NCBI GenBank assembly: GCA_025998875.1
Contig: AP024675.1
Span: 1,585,549-1,649,548, forward strand
Source: Bacteroidota bacterium
GTDB lineage: Bacteria > Bacteroidota > Rhodothermia > JANXDC01
Length of the DNA stretch: 64,000 nucleotides
Direction: 5' to 3'
Below are positions 1-8,750 of the stretch, one piece after another. Below the pieces are notes generated by a model. It was not told the DNA's origin. It saw only the letters and a list, made by a program, of their open reading frames with translations, and made no database searches. The translations under genes were made by a program, and so were the position numbers. Every line of letters starts with the position of its first letter. The first letter of the stretch is position 1.

Positions 1-1
1 T

Positions 2-1855
2 TGGCTGCGGCAGGCGGCCGTCTATGGTCAGGCCTTGTTCGAGATGCCCGAGGTCGGGATCGCCGTGCTGGACCTGGAGGGGCGTTTCCGGCAGGCGAAT
101 AGATACCTGGCTCATCTGCTTGGCCGCGAGCCCGGGGAGCTCGAAGGCCGTTCCGTGTTGGAGATCACCCACCCCGAAGATCGGGCCGATACAGAGGCCG
201 TGTGGGATCGCCTCCGGCAGGGAGAGCTCGAGGGCATCCGCTACGAAAAGCGTTTTCTGTGTCGGGATGGATCCGCACTCTGGGGGCTTGCGGTCTGCAG
301 GCTTGTCAGGGGGCTTGCCGAGGAACCGTTCTGTATCAAGGTGTTTCTTGATATTTCCCCTCAAAAGGGCTTTGAGGAGCGTCTGAGGCAGTCGGAGGCC
401 CTGTACCGATATCTGTTTGAGCACAATCCACAGGCCATGTGGATCTATGATACGCAAAGCTATCGGTTTTTAGCCGTAAACGAGGCCGCTCTGCACCGCT
501 ACGGCTACAGCCGGGAGGAATTTCTTCAGCTTACCCTTTTCGATATCCGTCCGCCGGAAGAATGGGAGCGCCTCCGCCACTCCCTGGAGCATGGAAGTCC
601 GGGGATAGAGGCTTCCGGTCCATGGCGGCACCGGCGTAAGGATGGCCGTTTGCTCTGGGTGCACATCACCTCGCACCCCATTGCCTGGCAGGGAAGGCCG
701 GCCCGACTGGTTGTGGCCACCGATGTTACCGAACTGAAGGAGATAGAGGAGGCGCTTCGGGACTCCGAGGAGCGCTTTCGCACGCTGGTCGAGCACACGT
801 CGGCGGCTGTATTCCTCTACCAGGGCGCCCACCTGGTCTATGCCAACCCGGCCTGCGCGCGCATATCCGGATATCCGATCGAGGAGCTGCTCTCCCGGCC
901 TTTCTGGGAATTCGTCCATCCCGAGGATCGAGATCAGGTGCGGGTTCGGGGACTGGCTCGCCAGCGCCGACAGGTGGAGCCCTCACGCTATGAGCTGCGC
1001 ATCCTGCGTCCGGATGGCCAGGTGCGCTGGCTGGACTTCTCCGCCGCCCCGACGCGCTGGCGGGGCAGGCCGGCGGTCATCGCCACGGCCGTGGATATCA
1101 CGGATCGCAAAGAGGCCGAGGCGGCCCTGCTGAGGTGGAATCAGGAGCTGGAGGCGCGCGTGCGGGAGCGTACAGCCGCCCTGGAGGCCGCCCTGCGGGA
1201 GCTGGAAGCCTTCAGCTATTCTGTCTCGCACGATCTGCGGGCCCCCTTGAGGGCTATTGATGGTTTCAGTCTGGCGCTGCTGGAAGACTACGGGGATCGG
1301 CTCGAGGAGGAGGGCCGTCATTATCTGGCGCGCATACGGGCCGCGGTCCAGCGGATGGGTATGCTCATCGATGATCTGCTGCGCCTGTCCCGGGTCAGCC
1401 GATCGGAGCCGCAGCGCGTGCGGGTGCACCTTTCCGCTATAGCCAGCCAAATCGCCGAGCTTCTCCAGCAGGCCGATCCGGATCGGCGGCTGCGTTGGGA
1501 AATCGATCCGGACCTGTGGGCGGATGCCGATCCGGGTATGATGCGTGTTCTGTTGCAGAACCTTCTAGAGAACGCCTGGAAGTACACCCGATCCCGGCCC
1601 GAGGCGCACATCCGCTTCGGGGTGCTCAAGCAGGGGGAGCGGAGCGTTTATTTCGTGCAGGACAACGGGATCGGGTTTCCTCCAGATCAGGCCGAGCGCA
1701 TTTTCCAGCCTTTTACCCGGCTGGAGCCGGAATACGAGGGAACGGGCGTGGGGCTGGCCACGGCCGAACGCATTGTTCGGCGACACGGGGGGCGGATCTG
1801 GGCTGAGGGAAGGCCGGGGGAGGGAGCTGTGTTCTACTTCACCCTGGAGCCCTGA
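2..1855 (+). CDS. PAS-domain sensor histidine kinase, 5' end cut by window edge
   Basis: The reading frame is open to the left edge, so the true start lies outside the window and the visible 617 residues are partial. Three PAS domains follow one another (roughly residues 10-130, 135-250 and 255-375). Next come a coiled segment and a HisKA domain with the phospho-acceptor His in the motif VSHDLRAPL. The C-terminal ATPase domain has N box LLENAWKYT, G1 box DNGIGF and G2 box GTGVGLA. The HisKA sequence is of the phytochrome-like class. No transmembrane segment is seen in the visible part, so it may be a soluble PAS-sensing kinase, but the missing N-terminus could change that. No partner regulator is adjacent. 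Its last 22 bases overlap the convergent hyuB gene. Confidence 0.9.
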   Translation, partial: WLRQAAVYGQALFEMPEVGIAVLDLEGRFRQANRYLAHLLGREPGELEGRSVLEITHPEDRADTEAVWDRLRQGELEGIRYEKRFLCRDGSALWGLAVCRLVRGLAEEPFCIKVFLDISPQKGFEERLRQSEALYRYLFEHNPQAMWIYDTQSYRFLAVNEAALHRYGYSREEFLQLTLFDIRPPEEWERLRHSLEHGSPGIEASGPWRHRRKDGRLLWVHITSHPIAWQGRPARLVVATDVTELKEIEEALRDSEERFRTLVEHTSAAVFLYQGAHLVYANPACARISGYPIEELLSRPFWEFVHPEDRDQVRVRGLARQRRQVEPSRYELRILRPDGQVRWLDFSAAPTRWRGRPAVIATAVDITDRKEAEAALLRWNQELEARVRERTAALEAALRELEAFSYSVSHDLRAPLRAIDGFSLALLEDYGDRLEEEGRHYLARIRAAVQRMGMLIDDLLRLSRVSRSEPQRVRVHLSAIASQIAELLQQADPDRRLRWEIDPDLWADADPGMMRVLLQNLLENAWKYTRSRPEAHIRFGVLKQGERSVYFVQDNGIGFPPDQAERIFQPFTRLEPEYEGTGVGLATAERIVRRHGGRIWAEGRPGEGAVFYFTLEP

Positions 1856-3444
1856 TCCGGTTCTCGAGGGCCCTTCCCTGTCCGGTGTCGGTGTTCGGCG
1901 CCCCAGCCTCCACCTCCGGGCGTTTCGATGCGGATCCGATCTCCGGCTTCGGCCCAGAAGCTTATCTTGCCCGGAAGGGTGCGGGCTCGACCCCGATGGA
2001 TCCAGACCGTTTTTCCGGGTGCGCCCGCTTCTCCGCCGTGCAGGCCGTAGGGCCGCAGTCGCCTTCGTTCGGCCAGGATCGTCACCTGAGCCGGTGCCAG
2101 GAGCTCCAGTTCCCGCACCAGTCCGTCGCCCCCGCGGTGTAGGCCTCTGCCCCCGGAGCCGTCTCGGATCGCATAGCGTCTGACCCGGAACGGGTAGGCG
2201 TACTCGAGGGCCTCGATCGGTGTGTTGAGCGTGTTGGTCATGTGCGTATGCACGGCCGAGGTGCCCCCTCGATCTGGTGTGGCGCCGGCCCCACCGGCCA
2301 GGGTTTCGTAGTACGTGTAGTAGCGCCCCCGGAAGGGGTCCCATCCCCCGATCGTCCAGTTGTTCATCGTACCCTGGGAGGCGGCCGGAACGCGATCCGG
2401 AAGGGCCTCTGCCAGAGCGCCCAGGAGCACGTCCACAATGCGCTGGGAGGTTTCCACGTTGCCTCCCGCCACCGCGGCCGGAGGGCGGGCATCGACTACG
2501 GATCCGGGAGGGGTGAGCACGCGGATCGGACGCAGGCATCCGGAGTTGGCCGGGATATCGAAGCCGATCAGCGCGCGGAAGACGTAGTAGACGGCCGATA
2601 CGGTAATGGCCCGAACGGCGTTCAGGTTGCCCGGGCGTTGGGGCGCCGTGCCGGAGAAATCCACAATGGCCTCCCCTCCCGTGAGGGTGATGGCCACCCG
2701 GATGGGCACGGGATCCTCGCTGAGGCCGTCGTCGTCGAGGGCGTCCTCAAAGCGATAGGTGCCCGCGGGCAGGCCTTCTAAGAAGCGGCGCATAAGGCGC
2801 TCTGTATAATCCAGCAGAGCCTCCATAGCGGATTCCAGCTCCGCCCCGTACCGATCGATCAGTTCGCCGAAACGGGCCACGCCGCGCCTTCCGGCGGCCA
2901 GCTGGGCACGCAGGTCTCCGGTCCGCTCTTCGGGTGTGCGCACGTTGGCCAGAAGCAGGTCCCAGACCGCCGTATCGAGCTGGCCGGCGCGAAGAAGCTT
3001 CACCGGGGGGATGATGAGCCCCTCCTGATAGATTTCTCTTGAGAGCGGCATAGAGCCCGGGCTCATGCCTCCGATGTCGGCATGGTGGGCTCGTGTGGCC
3101 ACAAACCCCCAGAGCCGATCTCCGGAGAAGACGGGATGCACAAGCGTAAGATCCGGCAAGTGGGTGCCGCCCCGGAAGGGATCGTTGAGCAGGAGGGCAT
3201 CGCCGGGTTGCAGATCCGGAAACGCTTCCAGGCAGGCCTGAACCGCAAGCGGCATAGCGCCCAGGTGTACGGGGATATGCGCCGCCTGGGCAACCAGTTC
3301 GCCCTGCGCTGTAAAGAGGGCGCAGGAGAAGTCACGTCGCTCTTTGATGTTCGGGGAGAAAGCGGCGCGCTGCAGCACAGCCCCCATTTCCTCGGCCACG
3401 GAGGCGAGCAGGTGGCGGAAGATCTCCAGGCGTACGGCGTCCAT
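1834..3444 (-). CDS. hyuB: Hydantoinase B/5-oxoprolinase-type subunit (HyuB)
   Basis: The product of 536 residues matches the HyuB family from its start (MDAVRLEIFRHLL) through the conserved block LLNDPFRGGTHLPD to the glycine-rich tail TPGGGGWG. Members act with HyuA in ATP-dependent opening of cyclic amide rings (hydantoins, 5-oxoproline) or in acetone-type carboxylation; the substrate cannot be read from sequence. A longer frame runs upstream, but the ATG at 3444 is chosen because homology begins there and it overlaps the hyuA stop as TGATG, implying translational coupling. It is the last gene of a five-gene overlapping operon (dctQ-dctM-Nramp-like-hyuA-hyuB). The 3' end overlaps the convergent kinase gene. 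Confidence 0.88.
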   Translation of the reverse strand: MDAVRLEIFRHLLASVAEEMGAVLQRAAFSPNIKERRDFSCALFTAQGELVAQAAHIPVHLGAMPLAVQACLEAFPDLQPGDALLLNDPFRGGTHLPDLTLVHPVFSGDRLWGFVATRAHHADIGGMSPGSMPLSREIYQEGLIIPPVKLLRAGQLDTAVWDLLLANVRTPEERTGDLRAQLAAGRRGVARFGELIDRYGAELESAMEALLDYTERLMRRFLEGLPAGTYRFEDALDDDGLSEDPVPIRVAITLTGGEAIVDFSGTAPQRPGNLNAVRAITVSAVYYVFRALIGFDIPANSGCLRPIRVLTPPGSVVDARPPAAVAGGNVETSQRIVDVLLGALAEALPDRVPAASQGTMNNWTIGGWDPFRGRYYTYYETLAGGAGATPDRGGTSAVHTHMTNTLNTPIEALEYAYPFRVRRYAIRDGSGGRGLHRGGDGLVRELELLAPAQVTILAERRRLRPYGLHGGEAGAPGKTVWIHRGRARTLPGKISFWAEAGDRIRIETPGGGGWGAEHRHRTGKGPREPDQGSRVK

Positions 3445-5441
3445 CAGGCAAGCTCGATCCAGAGGTTGCCGGTCGAATCTACCGCTCCCGTGCTTCCGGG
3501 AGGCAGGTATATGGTCGTATCCGGACGCACGCACAGGGCGGGGCCGCAGATCCGGTTCCCGGCCCGGAGCATGAGTCCATCATAGAGGGGCACGACGATC
3601 TTGTCTCCTTCTACCACGAGGGGTCGCTTCTCCAGCAGGGCGGTTCGTTCCGGCTCGGTCGAGCCGCGCTCGATTTCGGGCAGCCGGGGAGGGGAACCTA
3701 GCCCTGTGGCGTGCACGCGGAGGTTAGTGATCTCCACCGCGGCGGTGGGATCGGCATAGCCGTAGGCGCTCTGGTGCATCTCCTCAAAGGCCGCACGCCA
3801 GCGCCGGTTGAAGGGGACCGAAAGCGTATAGCTCTGCCCTGCGTAGCGCACCTCCAGGACGCGCTCCAGGATCATCGCCGATCGGGGGAAACCCTCCCGG
3901 CGCAGATCCCGGAAGGCCTGCTGCAGCAAGGGGATAAAGCGGCGCGCCAGCTCCCCCCGGGGTATGGGGCCCGACAGCATGACGGTCTGCACATAATCCC
4001 GACGCACGTCGGCCGCCAGCATGCCCAGAGCGGAGAGCACGGAGGCCTGTGCCGGCACGAGCACATGTCGGATGCCCAGGGAACGGGCCAGCTCGGCCGC
4101 ATGCAGGGGGCCGGCTCCGCCGAAGCAGACGAGCACGAAATCCCGGGGATCGTGTCCCCGTTCCACAGAGATCACGCGCAGGGCGCGCTCCATGTGCGCA
4201 TGCGCGACCTGGAGCACCCCGAGGGCGGCCACTTCGGCCGGGCTGAGTTCTCCGGCGCCCTCCAGCTTCGCCTCCCGGGCAAGGCGTTCGAGCACGTCCA
4301 GAGCAGCCCGGGGATCGAGCGGGTACCGTCCCCCGAGAAACCATTCCCCGGACAGACGTCCCAGCACGAGGTGGGCGTCGGTGACCGTGGCTGCCTCGCC
4401 CCCCTTGCCGTAGCAGGCCGGCCCGGGATCGGCCCCGGCGCTCCGGGGGCCGACCCGCAGGGCGCCTCCGGGATCGACGGCGGCGATTGAGCCACCCCCT
4501 GCGCCTACGGTGTGGATATCCAGCATGGGCACCCCGATGGGCAGTCCGTCGATCGACCCCCCGGTCGTAAGGGGCAGTTCCCCGGCGATAAGGGCTACAT
4601 CGGTCGAGGTGCCTCCCATATCGAAGGTGATCAGGTTGTGCACACCGCCGAGGCCGGCCACGTACCGAGCTCCGATCAGCCCGCCAGCCGGTCCGGAGAG
4701 GGCACATCGGACGGCCTGTGTGCGGACCTCTTCGGTGCGAATGAGCCCGCCGTTGGACTGCATGACCCGGAAACGCAGACCTCCCAGGGCCTCTTCGAGT
4801 CGGCTCAGGTAACGGTCCAGGACCGGGGCCACATAGGCGCTGGCCACCGTGGTGCTGGCGCGCTCGTATTCCCGGAATTCGGGCAGGATTTCGGAGGAAA
4901 GCGCCACATACAAGCCGGCCTGGCGCAGTCGCGCTCCCACCTGGCGCTCGTGTTCCGGGCGCAGGAAGGAAAACAGCAGGCAGACACCCACCGCCTCGGC
5001 GCCGTAACGGCCGAGCGCTTCGAGCAGGGATTCCAGGGCTTCGGCTGGCAACGGGCGCAAGATCTGGCCGTCGGATCCAACGCGTTCCGGCACTTCGAAA
5101 CACCCGGCGCGGGGTACCAGGGGTTCAGGTTTGCGGGCCGCAAGATCGTACAGCTCGCTTCGGTGCTGGCGTCCGATGTGCAGCAGATCCCGGAACCCCT
5201 CGGTGGTCACAAAGGCTGTACGCGCGCCCCGACGCTCCAGCAGGGCGTTTGTGGCCACAGTTGAACCGTGCACGATCTCCCCGGGCGGGGAGGGCAGGCT
5301 CTGGATCCCTTCAAGCACGGCCCGTGCCGGATCATCCGGGGTGGAGAAGCGCTTGAACGTCCACAGCCGACCGTTTTCCGGTTCGTAGACGACGAAGTCC
5401 GTAAACGTGCCCCCGATGTCAACGCCGACCCGACAGCTCAT
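3444..5441 (-). CDS. hyuA: Hydantoinase A/5-oxoprolinase-type subunit (HyuA)
   Basis: The product of 665 residues is an ATP-dependent hydantoinase/oxoprolinase A subunit of the sugar-kinase/actin fold. The N-terminal phosphate motif is GVDIGGTFTDFVV, a second phosphate motif is FDMGGTSTDVALI, and an adenosine-region motif LVCFGGAGPLHA lies in the C-terminal half. It is expected to phosphorylate the ring carbonyl for hydrolysis with HyuB. An upstream start at 5471 is possible, but the ATG at 5441 fits the family start (MSCRVGVDIGG) and shares the ATGA overlap (5438-5441) with the preceding Nramp-like gene. The substrate is unknown; the co-transcribed TRAP genes suggest that an imported organic acid or cyclic amide feeds it. 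Confidence 0.9.
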   Translation of the reverse strand: MSCRVGVDIGGTFTDFVVYEPENGRLWTFKRFSTPDDPARAVLEGIQSLPSPPGEIVHGSTVATNALLERRGARTAFVTTEGFRDLLHIGRQHRSELYDLAARKPEPLVPRAGCFEVPERVGSDGQILRPLPAEALESLLEALGRYGAEAVGVCLLFSFLRPEHERQVGARLRQAGLYVALSSEILPEFREYERASTTVASAYVAPVLDRYLSRLEEALGGLRFRVMQSNGGLIRTEEVRTQAVRCALSGPAGGLIGARYVAGLGGVHNLITFDMGGTSTDVALIAGELPLTTGGSIDGLPIGVPMLDIHTVGAGGGSIAAVDPGGALRVGPRSAGADPGPACYGKGGEAATVTDAHLVLGRLSGEWFLGGRYPLDPRAALDVLERLAREAKLEGAGELSPAEVAALGVLQVAHAHMERALRVISVERGHDPRDFVLVCFGGAGPLHAAELARSLGIRHVLVPAQASVLSALGMLAADVRRDYVQTVMLSGPIPRGELARRFIPLLQQAFRDLRREGFPRSAMILERVLEVRYAGQSYTLSVPFNRRWRAAFEEMHQSAYGYADPTAAVEITNLRVHATGLGSPPRLPEIERGSTEPERTALLEKRPLVVEGDKIVVPLYDGLMLRAGNRICGPALCVRPDTTIYLPPGSTGAVDSTGNLWIELA

Positions 5442-6721
5442 GTTCGAACGCGTTTTCGTGCCCACATCCACAACCCCAGACCTGTGCTCAACAAGGCCAG
5501 CAGGGCGGAGATGAAAAGCGAAAGCCTCTCCGATCCAGACCAGATCCCCACGCCTCGGAGCGCGCTCAACACAGCTTGCGTGCCGAGCAGGGTGGCGGTG
5601 GCCGTAACGAGCGCTGTGAGCGTGTTGGCCAGTCGGCCGTTGCGAGCTGGGCCCATCAGCTTCGTATCATTGACGGCCACCCATAGGAAGAAGGCCACAA
5701 GGGGGAGCAGGGCGCCGTTGAGCGCCTGCGCGGCCAGGATGGCCGGAATGGGGCGCACGCCCAGCAGGCCGAAGAGGGCGCCTACGCCCCAGACCCCGAA
5801 AAGCACGGCTCGATAGGGAAGGCCGCGTTCTGACCAGGTATCCGGACTCAGAATCCCCCGCGCGGTGATGGCCGCCGCCGTGGGGGCGGTCAGGGCGGAG
5901 CTGAAGCCGGCAGCAAAAAGCCCCAGGGCGAAGAGCGTCCTGCCTCCCGGACCGAGCCCGGCTGTAAGCCGTTCGGCCAGCGCCTCATAGGAGAAGGGGC
6001 CCGATATGGCCGATCCGGTCACCAGGATGGCCATGGAGATGGCCACGCCCACCGCGATGGAAACGGCCAGGCCCAGGCGGCTCAGGCGCAGGTCCTGACC
6101 GCGGGCCAGGCGGGAGCCCAGAAACAGGTTATAGGGGACCACCGTGGTGCCGATAAGTCCTACGACGAGCGATTCGGCCCCGTCTGGCATGGAGGGCCAC
6201 AGCATGCCCCGCAGCCAGGCCGCATCTGGCGGGTGCACGCGCCAGGCGGTCCAGAAGAAGGCCAGGCCCATGAAGGCCACCAGAACGCTGAGCAGGCGGC
6301 TCAGGCTCTGCAGGGTGCCCATCCATAGCAGTAGGCCCGAGCTGACTATCACGCCCAGGGCGAGCCAGACCCGATCAATCCGAAGGACCAGTTCCAGGCC
6401 GGCCACCGCTCCCAGGATGTTGCCCACCTCGAAGGCCGCCGTGCCGATTACGATGGCCCCCAACACGAGACCGCGGATAAGCCATCTCGATGGGCCGGAA
6501 AACCGCTCTCGAAGCGCTCGGCCCAGGGAGAGGCCCGATTGAATGCTCAGTCGGGCCGAGGCTTCCTGAAGGACCCAGCAGGCCAGGAAAGAAAACAGGA
6601 GCGCCCACAGAAGCGTGAGCCCGAAACGCGCTCCCGAGGCGGCGGCCGTGGTCACCGTGCCCGGTCCCACAAAAGCCGCCGCGATCGCGGACCAGAGTAC
6701 CACTGCCGCCCAGCGCCTCAT
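5438..6721 (-). CDS. Nramp-related membrane transporter with altered metal site
   Basis: The 427 residues form about eleven hydrophobic helices with the Nramp (SLC11) layout. Helix 1 reads FVGPGTVTTAAASGARFG, where classical Nramp transporters carry a DPGN motif; helix 6 reads GTTVVPYNLFLGSRL, where they carry MPHN. The metal-binding Asp and Met of Mn/Fe carriers are therefore absent, as in the GPGxxTT branch of the superfamily. It is probably an inner-membrane carrier, but for manganese, another ion or an organic substrate is undecided. Its start overlaps the dctM stop as ATGA (6718-6721) and its stop overlaps hyuA likewise, so it is translated with a TRAP permease and a hydantoinase, an uncommon setting for a metal carrier. 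Confidence 0.78.
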   Translation of the reverse strand: MRRWAAVVLWSAIAAAFVGPGTVTTAAASGARFGLTLLWALLFSFLACWVLQEASARLSIQSGLSLGRALRERFSGPSRWLIRGLVLGAIVIGTAAFEVGNILGAVAGLELVLRIDRVWLALGVIVSSGLLLWMGTLQSLSRLLSVLVAFMGLAFFWTAWRVHPPDAAWLRGMLWPSMPDGAESLVVGLIGTTVVPYNLFLGSRLARGQDLRLSRLGLAVSIAVGVAISMAILVTGSAISGPFSYEALAERLTAGLGPGGRTLFALGLFAAGFSSALTAPTAAAITARGILSPDTWSERGLPYRAVLFGVWGVGALFGLLGVRPIPAILAAQALNGALLPLVAFFLWVAVNDTKLMGPARNGRLANTLTALVTATATLLGTQAVLSALRGVGIWSGSERLSLFISALLALLSTGLGLWMWARKRVRT

Positions 6722-8040
6722 GGGCCAAGCCGCAATACCAGTTCCGGAAACAAAATCACCAGCACCAGCGCCAAGAGCTGGAGCATGATAAACGGCACCA
6801 CACCCCGATACATATCCAGGGTCTGAATCTCCGGTGGTGTTACCCCACGCAAGTAAAAGAGGGCAAACCCGAAGGGCGGGGTAAGGAAAGAAGTCTGCAG
6901 GTTCATGCCCAGCATGACGCCGAGCCAGACCAGATCGATCCCCAGGGCCTGCGCCGCGGGCGTGATCAGGGGCAGGAGAATAAAGGCGATCTCAAAGAAG
7001 TCCAGGAAAAATCCGAGCACGAAAACCGCCAGGTTGACCACGACAAGCAGCCCAACCCGTCCACCGGGTAGGCCGGTGAGCAGCTCTTCGATCCAGATAT
7101 CCCCGTAGAGGCCCCGGAAGACCAGGGCGAAGGCTGTCGATCCGATAAGGAGCATCATAACCATGGAGACGAGTCGAACCGTTTGGTCCAGACTCTCCCA
7201 CAGCGCTTTGCGGGACAACCTGCCCCGAAGGGCGGCAAGGCCCATCGCCCCCACCGCACCCAGCGCTCCAGCTTCTGTGGGGGTGGCCAGGCCCACGAAG
7301 ATGCTGCCCAGTACAAGACCGATCAGGCTGAGCGGGGGAAGAAGGACCCCGAGCACGCGCCTCCAGAGGGTCCACCCACCCGGGGAACGCACTTCGGCCG
7401 GCAACGCCGGGGCGGCCGAGGGACGCAGCAGGGCGATCCCGATCACGTAGATCGCATACAGGCTGGCGAGCAGCAGGCCGGGCAGGAGCGCGCCCCAGAA
7501 AAGATCGCCCACGGAAACGCCCATCTGATCGCCGAGCACAATCAGCACCACGCTCGGGGGGATGATCTGTCCCAGCGTGCCGGAGGCCAGGATCACCCCG
7601 GTGGCCAGCCGGGGGTCATAGCGGTAGCGCAGCATGACGGGCAGGGAAATCAGCCCCATGGCCACCACGGAAGCGCCCACCACTCCCGTGGCCGCGGCCA
7701 GCAAGGTGCCGACCAGGACCACTCCCATTGCCAGGCCGCCCCGCAGAGGGCCGAAGAGCATGCCGATCGTCTGAAGCAGATCCTCGGCCAGCCCGGAACG
7801 CTCCAGAATCGAACCCATGAGGATGAAAAAGGGAACGGCCAGGAGCGTATAGTTGGCCATGACTCCGAAGATCCGCTCCGGCATGGCCAGCAACAGGTGC
7901 CAGTCGAAGTAGCCCAGCTCTACGCCAAGGAAGGCGAAGAGCAAGGCCACCCCTCCCAGGGCAAAGGCTACGGGAAACCCGATGAAAATGAGCACAAGCG
8001 CCCCGAAAAACATGAGCGGGGCCAGCCAATCTCCGCTCAT
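6718..8040 (-). CDS. dctM: TRAP transporter large permease (DctM/TakM type)
   Basis: A polytopic protein of 440 residues with about 12 hydrophobic segments and typical DctM signatures (SGTLGQIIPPSVVLIVLGDQ near residue 150, ATPTEAGALGAVGA near 245, NLQTSFLTPPFGFALFYL near the C-terminus). It forms the ion-driven channel of a tripartite ATP-independent periplasmic transporter together with the small subunit encoded just upstream and a periplasmic binding protein. The C-terminal motif with two prolines and aromatic residues resembles the 2-oxoacid (Tak) group. It overlaps dctQ by ATGA at 8037-8040 and the Nramp-like gene by ATGA at its end. Confidence 0.93.
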   Translation of the reverse strand: MSGDWLAPLMFFGALVLIFIGFPVAFALGGVALLFAFLGVELGYFDWHLLLAMPERIFGVMANYTLLAVPFFILMGSILERSGLAEDLLQTIGMLFGPLRGGLAMGVVLVGTLLAAATGVVGASVVAMGLISLPVMLRYRYDPRLATGVILASGTLGQIIPPSVVLIVLGDQMGVSVGDLFWGALLPGLLLASLYAIYVIGIALLRPSAAPALPAEVRSPGGWTLWRRVLGVLLPPLSLIGLVLGSIFVGLATPTEAGALGAVGAMGLAALRGRLSRKALWESLDQTVRLVSMVMMLLIGSTAFALVFRGLYGDIWIEELLTGLPGGRVGLLVVVNLAVFVLGFFLDFFEIAFILLPLITPAAQALGIDLVWLGVMLGMNLQTSFLTPPFGFALFYLRGVTPPEIQTLDMYRGVVPFIMLQLLALVLVILFPELVLRLGP

Positions 8041-8594
8041 ATCCGGCCTCCGCCCTCAGCAGGCTCCCAGTCCCCGTAAAGGCCACGCAACCAGGCCCAT
8101 CGTTTGATCGCCTCCGACACCCCCTGCAGAAAAAGCAGCCCGAAGCCGATGAGGATGACGGTCTTGATCGGATAGCGGGGCAGCCCACCGGGGTCTGGAG
8201 AGAGCTCCTTGATCTGCCAGGAGTTCCATATGGAAGGCCAGGAGAAGTATAACACGGCGAGGCAGAAAGGTATAGCGAAAAGCAGCATGCCCAGCAGATC
8301 CAGCCAGGCCTGCAGAGGCGGGGAAAAGCGAGTGTAGAAAACGTCTACACGCACATGCGCCCCGTGCCGCAGGGCGTAAGAGGCCCCCATCAGGAAGAGC
8401 ACACTGAAGAGGTACCACTGCAGCTCCAGATAGGCATTTGAGGCCAGGGGCAGGCCCAGCGCCCTTCCTACATAGCGAGCGACGGCGTTGTAGGTGCCCA
8501 CGAACACCATGAGCAACGTAGCCCAGCGCGTTATCCCACCGCTCAACCGGCTCAGCGTATCGACAGCGCGCGCCAGGCGCAACAGCGTGCGCAT
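8037..8594 (-). CDS. dctQ: TRAP transporter small permease (DctQ type)
   Basis: A product of 185 residues with four hydrophobic helices. The DctQ core includes NAYLELQWYLFSVLFLMG and the H-x-RVDVFY motif after helix 2. The reading frame could start much earlier (8729), but the ATG at 8594 is preferred: a GGAGGGG ribosome site lies about 7 bases upstream and homology starts there. This subunit packs against DctM in the inner membrane. It begins the overlapping operon dctQ-dctM-Nramp-like-hyuA-hyuB, 156 bases after the CoA-transferase gene, so it may share that gene's transcript. Confidence 0.9.
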   Translation of the reverse strand: MRTLLRLARAVDTLSRLSGGITRWATLLMVFVGTYNAVARYVGRALGLPLASNAYLELQWYLFSVLFLMGASYALRHGAHVRVDVFYTRFSPPLQAWLDLLGMLLFAIPFCLAVLYFSWPSIWNSWQIKELSPDPGGLPRYPIKTVILIGFGLLFLQGVSEAIKRWAWLRGLYGDWEPAEGGGRI

Positions 8595-8750
8595 CGTTCC
8601 CCCCTCCTGGAAGGCGCCGGAGTTTATGCGCTCCCCTGGAGAAAAGCAAGCCTCTGTGGCGGATCTCGCCCGTTCTGCGGCTCTCTGAGGTCGAAGCCGG
8701 ATCAGGGGACCGGCGCCTTCCCTTGCCATTTGCCATCCGAAGGCGGCTCC

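Noticed and set aside
3445-3534. Upstream start for hyuB
   Set aside because: The extra 30 residues lie inside hyuA and are not conserved; the TGATG overlap favours 3444.
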